A stretch of DNA of 64,000 nucleotides from an uncultured Alphaproteobacteria bacterium (GTDB lineage: Bacteria > Pseudomonadota > Alphaproteobacteria > Rhodobacterales > Rhodobacteraceae), in assembly GCA_902578545.1 (NCBI GenBank), contig CACHDI010000004.1, positions 86,529 through 150,528 of the forward strand, read 5' to 3'. Positions 7,991 through 16,360 of the stretch are shown one piece after another. Below the pieces are notes generated by a model. That model was not told the origin of the DNA. It made no database searches and worked only from the letters and a program-made list of their open reading frames with translations. The translations under genes and the position numbers were made by a program. How positions within the stretch are numbered: the stretch's first letter is position 1; each line of letters opens with the position of its first letter.

Positions 7991-10432
7991 TTATAGTTTT
8001 CTTTCCCACCAGCCACTTTTTGATGTTTTGGTTTCAGCGGTAATTTTTTTATCTGCACTCTTTTCTTGAATTATTTCATTTTTATTATTTAAAACTTCTT
8101 TTACTTTTTTAACAACTCTCTTTCTTGATTTTTTATTAGAAGAATTATTATTATTTCTATTTAATTCATTATCTGAGGCTGATGAATTTTCAGCTATTTC
8201 AATAGTTTGTTGAAATTCTACATTATTATTTTTTATTTCAGCTGCTTTTGTTTTTTTATTTTTTTCTTTATTTTTACTGGAAGCTTTATTTATGATTCTT
8301 GGATTGATATTTGTTTCAGTTGAATCGACGTTTATTTTTTCAATTTTTGCGATGTTTGATATTTCTGAATTTTTAATTGTATTTTTATCATCAGAATTTA
8401 TTTCATATTTACGAAATTTATTATTTTTTCTTCTACGTCTTTTAGAGTTTTTAGATTTTGTTTCTTTACTACCTTCATTTATGTGTAAATTATTTTCTTG
8501 TATTATTGATTTATTTGTATCTTCTTTAATATTATTTTTATTACTACTATCAATAGTGATAACATTTGATAAAGACGGAATTTCGTCAGAATTTATATTA
8601 TTTTTATTAAACTCAATTGAATAGTTAGGATTATTTAATGTTAAATCAGATATTATAAAAATATTAGTATTAATTCCCTTTTCAATTTCAGATAAATATC
8701 TCCTTTTTTGATTTAATATATAATTTGCAACATCTACAGGAACTTTTACATTAATCCCTTTTATAGTCTTTTCTAATTGTAAATTTTCTATTTTTCTTAA
8801 AATTGATAGTGATAAGTTCTCATTAGATCTTGTTAGTCCAGTTCCATGACAATTCGTACAAAGCATAGTTGTTGCTTCAATCATACCATATCTTAATCGT
8901 TGACGTGACATTTCAAGTAAGCCGAACGAAGAAATTTTACCAACTTGTATTCTTGCTCTATCAATCTTGAGGCTGTCTCTTATTCTTTTTTCAACTAAGC
9001 TATTATTTTTTCTTTCTTCCATATCAATAAAATCAATTACAATTAACCCTGCTAAATCGCGCATTCTTAGTTGTCTAGCTATTTCATCAGCTGCTTCGAT
9101 ATTTGTTCTCAATGCAGTTTCTTCTATTCCACTTTCTTTTGTTGCTTTCCCTGAATTTACATCTATTGCTACTAATGCTTCTGTTATACCTATAACAATA
9201 TATCCTCCTGATTTAAGCTGAACAGTAGGATTAAACATCCCAGATAAATATTCTTCAACATTAAAAAAAGAAAAAATTGGTATCTTGTCATTATACTTTT
9301 TGATTTTTTTTGAATGAGTTGGCATGAGCATTTTCATGTACTCTTTAGCCTCATTAAATCCCATATCACCTTCAACTATTATTTCACTAATATCTTTAGA
9401 ATATAAATCTCTAATAGTTCTTTTGATAACGCTTCCTTCCTCATAAATTGGACAAGGAGCTATAGATTGGAGAGTAAGATTTCTTATTTGTTCCCATTGT
9501 CTTAAAAGATATTCATAATCTTTTTTTATCTCAGATTTTGTTTTTTTTGCACCCGCTGTTCTTATAATTAAACCCATTTTATCAGGAATAGAAAACTCGT
9601 TAGCAGTCTCCTTAAGTTTTTTTCTATCTCCTACATTAGTTATTTTTCTTGAAATACCACCACCTCTTGCGGTATTAGGCATTAATACACAATACCTGCC
9701 AGCTAAAGAAATATACGTTGTAAGTGCAGCCCCTTTGTTACCTCTTTCATCTTTAACTACTTGTATTAAAAGAACTTGTCTTACTTTAATAACTTCTTGG
9801 ATTTTATATTTATTTTTATTATAAAATTTTTTTTGTTTTGTAAGCCTGGATAAATTAGACGTATCTTGCGTAGGCGAAATTGGTTTAGTTTTAATCGGTT
9901 CATAATTATAACTTAAGTCTGAGCTAAAATTGTCTAATTCTTTGAATTCAACAATAATTTTTTCTTCTTTTTCATCTGAATGAAAACTTAGTGTTCGATT
10001 AATATCTTCAATATTATCAACACTTAAGATTTTTTGAATTTGAGATAAATCTTCTGAAGAAAAAATTTCATTTTCATGTGAATTAAGGTTATCTTTATCT
10101 TCATTTGTATATTCAACTTCGATACAATTATTTTTTTCATCCTCTAATTCGAATGTATTTTCTAAAAGTAATTTCTTATCAGCTATAGGGATTTGGTAAT
10201 AATCAGGATGAATTTCAGAGAAAGCTAAAAAACCATGTCGATTTCCACCGTAATCTAAAAAGGCAGCTTGAAGTGATGGCTCAACCCTTGTGACTTTTGC
10301 TAAATAAATATTTCCAGCAATTTGTTTTTTATTAATTGACTCAAAATCAAATTCTTCTACTTGTTGATTATTTAAAAGTACAATCCTTGTTTCTTCTTGA
10401 TGAGAAGCGTCTATAAGCAATTTTTTTTGCAT
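7991..10432 (-). CDS. rne: Ribonuclease E/G, core endoribonuclease of the RNA degradosome
   Basis: The protein has 813 residues. The order is an N-terminal RNase H-like start and S1 domain (KQIAGNIYLAKVTRVEPSLQ), interrupted by an acidic, low-complexity insert at about residues 88-195 as in alphaproteobacterial RNase E. Then come the 5'-sensor and DNase I-like catalytic parts. Catalytic aspartates lie in VAIDVNSGKAT and LIVIDFIDME, and the zinc link is CTNCHGTG. The C-terminal 230 residues are a Lys/Asn/Glu-rich disordered scaffold ending in GWWERKL. It cleaves single-stranded AU-rich RNA and processes rRNA and tRNA. The long divergent leader could serve autoregulation, as known for E. coli rne. 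Confidence 0.96.
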   Translation of the reverse strand: MQKKLLIDASHQEETRIVLLNNQQVEEFDFESINKKQIAGNIYLAKVTRVEPSLQAAFLDYGGNRHGFLAFSEIHPDYYQIPIADKKLLLENTFELEDEKNNCIEVEYTNEDKDNLNSHENEIFSSEDLSQIQKILSVDNIEDINRTLSFHSDEKEEKIIVEFKELDNFSSDLSYNYEPIKTKPISPTQDTSNLSRLTKQKKFYNKNKYKIQEVIKVRQVLLIQVVKDERGNKGAALTTYISLAGRYCVLMPNTARGGGISRKITNVGDRKKLKETANEFSIPDKMGLIIRTAGAKKTKSEIKKDYEYLLRQWEQIRNLTLQSIAPCPIYEEGSVIKRTIRDLYSKDISEIIVEGDMGFNEAKEYMKMLMPTHSKKIKKYNDKIPIFSFFNVEEYLSGMFNPTVQLKSGGYIVIGITEALVAIDVNSGKATKESGIEETALRTNIEAADEIARQLRMRDLAGLIVIDFIDMEERKNNSLVEKRIRDSLKIDRARIQVGKISSFGLLEMSRQRLRYGMIEATTMLCTNCHGTGLTRSNENLSLSILRKIENLQLEKTIKGINVKVPVDVANYILNQKRRYLSEIEKGINTNIFIISDLTLNNPNYSIEFNKNNINSDEIPSLSNVITIDSSNKNNIKEDTNKSIIQENNLHINEGSKETKSKNSKRRRRKNNKFRKYEINSDDKNTIKNSEISNIAKIEKINVDSTETNINPRIINKASSKNKEKNKKTKAAEIKNNNVEFQQTIEIAENSSASDNELNRNNNNSSNKKSRKRVVKKVKEVLNNKNEIIQEKSADKKITAETKTSKSGWWERKL

Positions 10433-10817
10433 AAAATACCACCTGTGAAATCTTCATAATTTATCCATTGTGTTTTTACTATAAAATTAATGATTTCACT
10501 TTCTAAATGTGATTAATTAAAACTATAATACTCATTCAATTTTAATTATTTTAATAATTTTATTTAATCACAAATAATGTTAAAATTAATCTGATAATAT
10601 CAGATAGCTAAAATATAAAGTTCTTTGAACTTTTTAAAATTAACAATAAAATTGTTAACAATAGAATTCCTTTAATATATTAATAAGAGCTTGTACCATA
10701 TATGATAGTTAATAATAAATTTATTTACAACTTCAAATTACATTAGAGTAAATATTAGTAGTTTATTTTTTTTATTAACTTGTATTTTTTTAAGTATATC
10801 TTTTTACCATAAGTATC
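10433..10817. other. 385-bp divergent spacer between rne and the PBP1A-like gene
   Basis: No reading frame of note was seen. It is almost pure A/T and must hold the promoters and leaders of both genes. Three short dyads lie in a row: CTGAT-aat-ATCAG (10591-10603), AAAGTTC-ttt-GAACTTT (10617-10633) and TTAACAAT-aaa-ATTGTTAA (10640-10658). The middle one is followed by TT on the plus strand and could be a weak terminator or an operator. With this base composition such dyads also occur by chance. Confidence 0.5.
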
Positions 10818-12866
10818 ATGAGTTTAATAAAGAAAATATTTATTCCATTGGTTTTATTTAATCTAATTTCAATTATTTTGTTTTATAATGCATATGCATA
10901 TTATAATAAAAATTTGCCTAATATTCATGAAATAATAAATTATAAACCAAAAACAATTACAAAAATTTATGATAAAAATAATAAGTTGATTGGGTTATTT
11001 TTTGATGAAAAAAGAGAATTTAGGAATATTAATAAAATACCACCAACAATAATATATGCTTTTATAAGTGCAGAGGATAAAAATTTTTTTAACCACCGTG
11101 GATATGATCCTTTTGGCTATTTTAAAGCAATTATAAGTTTTTTAAGAGATGGGAAATTAAGAGGTGCATCGACTATAACGCAGCAAATAACTAAGGGATT
11201 TTTATTATCTGGTGAAAGAACCTTTGAAAGAAAAATTAAAGAATTTATTTTAGCTTTACGTTTAGAAAATGCTTTATCAAAAAGTCAAATATTAGAACTT
11301 TACTTAAATGAAGTTTATTTAGGTGAAAACTCTTATGGAGTGGTAGCAGCTTCAAATACATACTTTGCAAAAGATCTTAATGAACTGACTCCAGGTGAAG
11401 CTGCTTTTTTAGCCTCTCTACCAAAATCACCAGATCAGTATAATCCTAAGATAAATATTACAAATGCAATTAATCGAAGAAATTTTGTATTAAAAGAGAT
11501 GTTTCAAAATAGATATATAAATGAAACAGTTTTTAATAATGAATTGAAAAAAGGACTAATTACAAATTTAAGTAATAATTATAAAGATAAAAATAATTAT
11601 AGATTGCTTGAGGGTTTTTTAGCAGATGAAATCAGATTAGATTTAAACTATCTTTTTGATAATAATTTTCTGTCTACTAATGATGTAAAAATTAATACTA
11701 GTTTAGACTATGATCTTCAAATAAAATCTAACAAAACATTAAATAATGAATTAATAACTTTAGATAGAAAAAATAATTTTATACAACCACCTATTAAATC
11801 TTTAGGATCATTTAACTTTGATTTTAAAGATTGGAAGGAAATATTACAAAATTTTGATAAACAGAAAATTATTTCAAGTTGGGATTTAGGTATAATTGCA
11901 AAAATAGAAAATAACGACTTCTATTTAAAAACAAAAAATTTTGAAAATTTGTTTAAGTTACATTTTCCATATTTGATAAATCCTTCTTTTTCTATTGGAG
12001 ATATTGTTTATTATAAAATTGACAAGAATAGCGGTAGATTTATCTATCAGCAAGTGCCCAATTTTGATGGTGGTGTTTTAATTTTAGAAAGAGATACCAA
12101 TAAAATTCTATCCTTAAATGGAGGTTTTAATTACTTTACAAGTGGTCTTAATATGGTCACAGAAAAAAAACAGAATTTGAAAAAAGCGTTATTTCCTTTT
12201 TTTAATTTTCTGATACTTGATCAAAGAGTATTATCGTCTTCTTATGTAGATATGAAATCAAATTTAAATATACCAAAAAAGTTAAAAAATAAAACTAAAT
12301 CAAAAAATTATAATGAAAACAGTAATTTAATTGTATTTAATAAAAAGGATATTAATGAATTAAGTTTAAATCTTATTTCAAATATTAAAAACAGCAATCT
12401 AATGATTAACAACGAAAAAGAAATTATCTTTAATTCGGAAATATCATTATTTGATTTGATGTCTTATTACAGAGTTTTGCTCAGTAAAAATTTACCACCC
12501 AATATCAAACTAATTGAAAAAGTATATACTAGTGAAAAAGAAATCTTTAATTTTAAAGATTTAAATCAAAAAAATCATAAATCAAATGAAATAGTAGGAA
12601 AAAAATTACTTGACGATAAGGAAATTGTTAATTTTTTAAATCTTCAAAGTTTTTTTATAGAAAATTCTGAAACAAAATCAAACAATAAAAATTTTTATGG
12701 ATGGAATATCCATGATGAAAAAAGAGGGTTTACTATATTCATAGGTTTTAATAGTCAAAAAATTATAGGATGTTATATAAGTCAAATAAATATGAATAAA
12801 AAATATTATGATAGTGATAATTTAATTAATAATTCTTGTGTAAATGTAGTAAAAAAACTACTTTAA
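10818..12866 (+). CDS. Penicillin-binding protein 1A-like glycosyltransferase with decayed transpeptidase domain
   Basis: The 682-residue protein has an N-terminal membrane anchor (residues 8-28) and a full GT51 peptidoglycan glycosyltransferase domain. Catalytic Glu86 is in ISAEDKNFF, with GASTITQQITKGFLL, ERKIKEFILALRLE and ILELYLNEVYLG. A class A transpeptidase-like region begins near residue 415 (FDGGVLILERDTNKILSLNGG), but its catalytic motifs are gone. Where SSFKP is expected the sequence is NLKKALFPFF (about residue 453), and where GKTGT is expected it is YGWNIH (about residue 625). It therefore probably polymerises glycan strands without cross-linking them. It occupies the mrcA position next to prfB seen in other alphaproteobacteria. 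The amidase gene often found upstream is missing. Confidence 0.85.
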   Translation: MSLIKKIFIPLVLFNLISIILFYNAYAYYNKNLPNIHEIINYKPKTITKIYDKNNKLIGLFFDEKREFRNINKIPPTIIYAFISAEDKNFFNHRGYDPFGYFKAIISFLRDGKLRGASTITQQITKGFLLSGERTFERKIKEFILALRLENALSKSQILELYLNEVYLGENSYGVVAASNTYFAKDLNELTPGEAAFLASLPKSPDQYNPKINITNAINRRNFVLKEMFQNRYINETVFNNELKKGLITNLSNNYKDKNNYRLLEGFLADEIRLDLNYLFDNNFLSTNDVKINTSLDYDLQIKSNKTLNNELITLDRKNNFIQPPIKSLGSFNFDFKDWKEILQNFDKQKIISSWDLGIIAKIENNDFYLKTKNFENLFKLHFPYLINPSFSIGDIVYYKIDKNSGRFIYQQVPNFDGGVLILERDTNKILSLNGGFNYFTSGLNMVTEKKQNLKKALFPFFNFLILDQRVLSSSYVDMKSNLNIPKKLKNKTKSKNYNENSNLIVFNKKDINELSLNLISNIKNSNLMINNEKEIIFNSEISLFDLMSYYRVLLSKNLPPNIKLIEKVYTSEKEIFNFKDLNQKNHKSNEIVGKKLLDDKEIVNFLNLQSFFIENSETKSNNKNFYGWNIHDEKRGFTIFIGFNSQKIIGCYISQINMNKKYYDSDNLINNSCVNVVKKLL

Positions 12867-12951
12867 TAGTATTCTATTTTATATTTTTAATTAAAAAAAT
12901 AAGTATTTAAGTATCTATTTAGCTTATTGTTCAAAATTTTACGGTTCTTAA

Positions 12952-14052
12952 ATGAAATCTGAAATTCAAGAATTAATCAATTTGATACAAAAATCCTTAA
13001 ATTTATTTTCTGAAAGAAAAAATTTAAAAGATTTAAAAAGTAGATTAGCAGAACTTGAAACAATATCTAATAATCCAGATTTTTGGAAAAACTCCAATAA
13101 AGCAAAAGTTATTATGAAGGAAAAGCAATCTATTGAGAAAAATATCTCTACTTATCAAAATTTAAAACAAAATTTAAATGATAATATTGAAATCTATAAA
13201 CTAGCCATTGATGAAAATGATTTTGATATACAAAGTGAAATAGAAAATAATTTTTTGGAACTTAAATCTATTGCTCTCAGTGCAGAGAGAGAAGCATTGA
13301 TGGATGGTGAAATTGATGAAAATGATACATTTTTAGAAATTAATGCTGGTGCTGGAGGAACTGAAAGTTGTGACTGGGCATTCATGATATCTAGAATGTA
13401 TTTAAGGTGGTCCGAAAGGAAAGGTTTTAAAATAGAATTGTTATCACAAAATTATGGTGATGAAGCAGGTATTAAGTCTGTAGCTTATAAAATAAAAGGA
13501 CTTAACGCTTATGGTTGGTTGAAAGTTGAAAGTGGAGTTCACAGATTAGTTAGGATATCTCCATTTGATAGCTCAGCGAGGAGGCACACTTCATTTTGCT
13601 CAGTTTGGGTATATCCTGTTATAGACGAAAGTTTTGAAATAGAAATAAATCCCTCTGATGTTCGAGTTGATACTTATAGATCTTCTGGAGCTGGTGGACA
13701 ACATGTTAATACAACTGATTCAGCAGTACGAATTACACATCTACCTACAGGAATTGTTGTTACAAGTTCTGAAAAATCACAACACCAGAATAGAGCAAAC
13801 TGCATGATGGCCCTAAAATCGAGGTTATTTGATTTAGAGCTCAAAAAAATGAATGAGGATATTCAAGTAGCACATAATTCAAAAGGCGATGCAGGTTGGG
13901 GAAATCAGATCAGATCTTATATTCTTCACCCTTATCAAATGGTAAAAGACTTGAGAACTAATTATGAAACTTCTGATACTCAAGGCGTTTTAGATGGAAA
14001 AATTGATGAATTTATTTTAAATGCACTTGCAAAAAGAATAAATAGCAAGTAA
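12952..14052 (+). CDS. prfB: Peptide chain release factor 2
   Basis: The 366-residue class I release factor recognises UGA and UAA. The codon-recognition SPF motif is in RISPFDSSARRHTSF, and the GGQ motif of the peptidyl-tRNA hydrolysis loop is in SSGAGGQHVNTTDSAV. Many bacteria control prfB by a +1 frameshift at an in-frame UGA near codon 26. Here the frame is open through that segment (KSLNLFSERKNLKDL), so that autoregulation is absent. It is convergent with the bactofilin gene, with only 9 bases between them. Confidence 0.97.
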   Translation: MKSEIQELINLIQKSLNLFSERKNLKDLKSRLAELETISNNPDFWKNSNKAKVIMKEKQSIEKNISTYQNLKQNLNDNIEIYKLAIDENDFDIQSEIENNFLELKSIALSAEREALMDGEIDENDTFLEINAGAGGTESCDWAFMISRMYLRWSERKGFKIELLSQNYGDEAGIKSVAYKIKGLNAYGWLKVESGVHRLVRISPFDSSARRHTSFCSVWVYPVIDESFEIEINPSDVRVDTYRSSGAGGQHVNTTDSAVRITHLPTGIVVTSSEKSQHQNRANCMMALKSRLFDLELKKMNEDIQVAHNSKGDAGWGNQIRSYILHPYQMVKDLRTNYETSDTQGVLDGKIDEFILNALAKRINSK

Positions 14053-14061
14053 CTCAAAAAT

Positions 14062-14544
14062 TTAATTAATAAGCTTGCCATTTTTTAAATCAGATTTTGA
14101 TAGTGGATTATCAGTTTTTTCAATTGATCCCTCAAAATGAGCTCCTGTTTCTATAGCAATTGTATTATGAATAATATCACCTTCAACCTGAGCTGAGGAA
14201 GTAAGAGTTACTTTTTTTGACCTTATAGTACCAGCAACAAAACCATTAATAATAAGTTCATTTGTATTGATCTCACCTCTAATTTTTGCATTTTGACCAA
14301 CTGTTAAAAGGCTTGCCTTTATATTTCCCTCAACTTCTCCTTCAATTTGAATATCACCAGAAGTTGTTAAATTCCCCTTTATAAATAAATCAGTTGATAA
14401 TAAAGAAGGGGGAGAGTTGTCAGTATCTTTTACAATATTTTTTTCTATATTATAATTTTTTTCAATTAAATCTGCGTCAACTATTTCATTTGTGGAACTG
14501 TCGGAAGTTTTTTTTATTTCATTTGATTTTGGTTTAGAAAACAT
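14062..14544 (-). CDS. Bactofilin (polymer-forming cytoskeletal protein)
   Basis: The 160-residue protein has a disordered charged N-terminus, a central right-handed beta-helix of short repeats (LFIKGNLTTSGDIQIEGEVEGNI and following turns, residues 52-140) and a short tail. This is the DUF583/bactofilin layout. Bactofilins form membrane-associated filaments that place cell-wall enzymes. Its proximity to the PBP1A-like gene fits a role in wall growth, though the two genes are on opposite strands. Confidence 0.9.
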   Translation of the reverse strand: MFSKPKSNEIKKTSDSSTNEIVDADLIEKNYNIEKNIVKDTDNSPPSLLSTDLFIKGNLTTSGDIQIEGEVEGNIKASLLTVGQNAKIRGEINTNELIINGFVAGTIRSKKVTLTSSAQVEGDIIHNTIAIETGAHFEGSIEKTDNPLSKSDLKNGKLIN

Positions 14545-14623
14545 TTTTTCCTCATTATTAAATAATTATATTATTTTTATTGAACGTCGTAATTTCAAAT
14601 TTAGTTAATGTGTGACAATTAAT

Positions 14624-15094
14624 TTATATTTTTTTACAAAATTCTAATACATTTTGAACATGTTTGGTAACTTTTACTTTTCTCCAAATTTCAGTAATGA
14701 CGTTATTTTCATCAATTAAAAAAGTAGATCTTTCTACTCCCAAATATTCTTTACCATACATTGATTTTTTGACCCACGAACCTAATTGCTTAATCAAATG
14801 AATGTCAGGATCAGAAATAAGTTCAACTTCTAGATTATATTTATTAGTAAATTTCTTATGACTTTCGATACCATCTTTGCTAAGGCCAAAGATATTTATA
14901 TTTAGTCTATCAAATTCTTTAACATTTTCGGAAAAAGCAAGATTTTCTTTTGTACAACTTGACGTATCATTTTTTGGGTAAACAAAAATTATATTCCTAT
15001 TACCCATTAAGTTTGAAGCAGTTAAGGTATCTCTTTTAGAAGTTTTTAGATTAAAATTTGGTAATTTCTTACCTACAAAAAAATTGTCGTTCAT
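14624..15094 (-). CDS. bcp: Peroxiredoxin, Bcp/PrxQ family
   Basis: The 156-residue thiol peroxidase has its peroxidatic cysteine (Cys47) in YPKNDTSSCTKEN, where the family has PKDxTPGCTxE. The thioredoxin-like fold continues with LISDPDIHLIKQLGSW and ERSTFLIDENNVI. No second cysteine lies five residues after the first, so it would be an atypical 2-Cys enzyme without the helix-2 resolving Cys, or a 1-Cys enzyme. It reduces peroxides using thioredoxin. It lies alone, 79 bases upstream of the bactofilin gene on the same strand. Confidence 0.92.
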   Translation of the reverse strand: MNDNFFVGKKLPNFNLKTSKRDTLTASNLMGNRNIIFVYPKNDTSSCTKENLAFSENVKEFDRLNINIFGLSKDGIESHKKFTNKYNLEVELISDPDIHLIKQLGSWVKKSMYGKEYLGVERSTFLIDENNVITEIWRKVKVTKHVQNVLEFCKKI

Positions 15095-15158
15095 AAGTCC
15101 CTCAAAGTTTATATTTGAACAAATTTAATAACATGTTAACAAATACTAAACAACCAAT

Positions 15159-15190
15159 AGTTTACCAATTTATAAGTTTACCAATTTATA
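15159..15190 (+). repeat. Tandem duplication of a 16-bp unit upstream of queA
   Basis: The unit AGTTTACCAATTTATA occurs twice without a gap (15159-15174 and 15175-15190), 16 bases before the queA ATG. The duplication places one TTTACC (15161-15166) 18 bases before a TTTATA (15185-15190), a spacing compatible with a -35/-10 promoter. An exact 16-base direct repeat is unlikely by chance, even in AT-rich DNA. Confidence 0.9.
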
Positions 15191-15206
15191 TAGTTGATAT
15201 AAAAAT

Positions 15207-16256
15207 ATGAATTTATCTGATTTTGATTTTGACCTTCCAAAAAGGTTAGTTGCCTCAAGGCCTGTAAGGCCAAGATCAAATGCTAAGCTTCTCTTGTATC
15301 ACAATAACTCAATTAAAGATTATAATTTTTTTAATTTACCAGAGTTATTATGTGAAAAAGATTTGCTCATATTTAATGATAGTAAAGTACTTCCAGCTCT
15401 CTTACATGGTTTTGTAAATAGCGATAATGTTGATAAAAAAAGAACATTTGAGTTACTTCTTGTGTATCAGATAAATGACAAAAATTGGTTTTGTTTTTGT
15501 AAACCACTAAAGAAAATCAAATCTGGAAATTATATTTTTTTCTCTGATGAATTAATTGCTCAAGTTTTAGATAAATGTGATAGAGGTTTAATATTAAAGT
15601 TTGAATTTAAAGGTAATTTTTTTAATCATTTATATAATATAGGAATTATGCCTATCCCTCCTTATATCCGAAAGATAAGGAAAGCAGATAATTCTGATAA
15701 AAAAGACTATCAATCAATTTTTTCAAAAAAAATAGGTTCTATTGCTGCACCCACCGCATCATTACATTTTGATAGTAAATTAATAAAAGAAATAAAAAAT
15801 AAGGGTATAAATTATGGGTTTTTAACATTGCATGTAGGTATTGGTACATTTAACCCCATTAGGTCTGAAAATATTAATGAACATAAAATGCATTCTGAAT
15901 ATGGAGAAATTAATAAGGAAACAGCAGATATGGTAACTCGAACATTAAAAGCAGGTGGTAGAGTAATCCCTGTTGGTACTACAAGTTTACGTATTTTGGA
16001 GTCCTTAGATTACAAAAACAAAATAGTTAAACCTTTTAGTGGTTCTACTGATATATTTATTAAACCAGGATATAAATTTAAAATAGCCTCAGGTTTGATA
16101 ACAAATTTTCACCTTCCAAAATCGTCACTTTATATATTGATTGCTTCATTTGTTGGTCTAGAAGCTGCAAAAAAAATATATTCACATGCTATTAATAATA
16201 ATTACAGGTTTTTTTCCTATGGAGACGGATCGATTTTATTTCGAAAATTTTATTAA
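15207..16256 (+). CDS. queA: S-adenosylmethionine:tRNA ribosyltransferase-isomerase
   Basis: The 349-residue enzyme builds epoxyqueuosine in tRNA from preQ1 by transferring the ribosyl part of SAM. It starts with the family signature (MNLSDFDFDLPKRLVASRPV) and has DLLIFNDSKVLPALL, SIAAPTASLHF and the C-terminal HLPKSSLYILIASFVG. The length is normal. The tgt gene that often follows is not here, and lpd follows after a 104-base gap instead. Confidence 0.96.
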   Translation: MNLSDFDFDLPKRLVASRPVRPRSNAKLLLYHNNSIKDYNFFNLPELLCEKDLLIFNDSKVLPALLHGFVNSDNVDKKRTFELLLVYQINDKNWFCFCKPLKKIKSGNYIFFSDELIAQVLDKCDRGLILKFEFKGNFFNHLYNIGIMPIPPYIRKIRKADNSDKKDYQSIFSKKIGSIAAPTASLHFDSKLIKEIKNKGINYGFLTLHVGIGTFNPIRSENINEHKMHSEYGEINKETADMVTRTLKAGGRVIPVGTTSLRILESLDYKNKIVKPFSGSTDIFIKPGYKFKIASGLITNFHLPKSSLYILIASFVGLEAAKKIYSHAINNNYRFFSYGDGSILFRKFY

Positions 16257-16360
16257 TTTTAGGATTCAAAATTCTTGAAAAAATTTTTAAATAAATTGAT
16301 TGTTTTAATTTAGAATTAAAGCCATATATAAATTATATCGACAAAAAGAAAGCATTCGAC

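Noticed and set aside
14045..14084. Possible terminator after prfB (GCAAG ... CTTGC then T-run)
   Set aside because: The loop is 24 bases and the second arm lies inside the bactofilin coding end, so the evidence is too weak.
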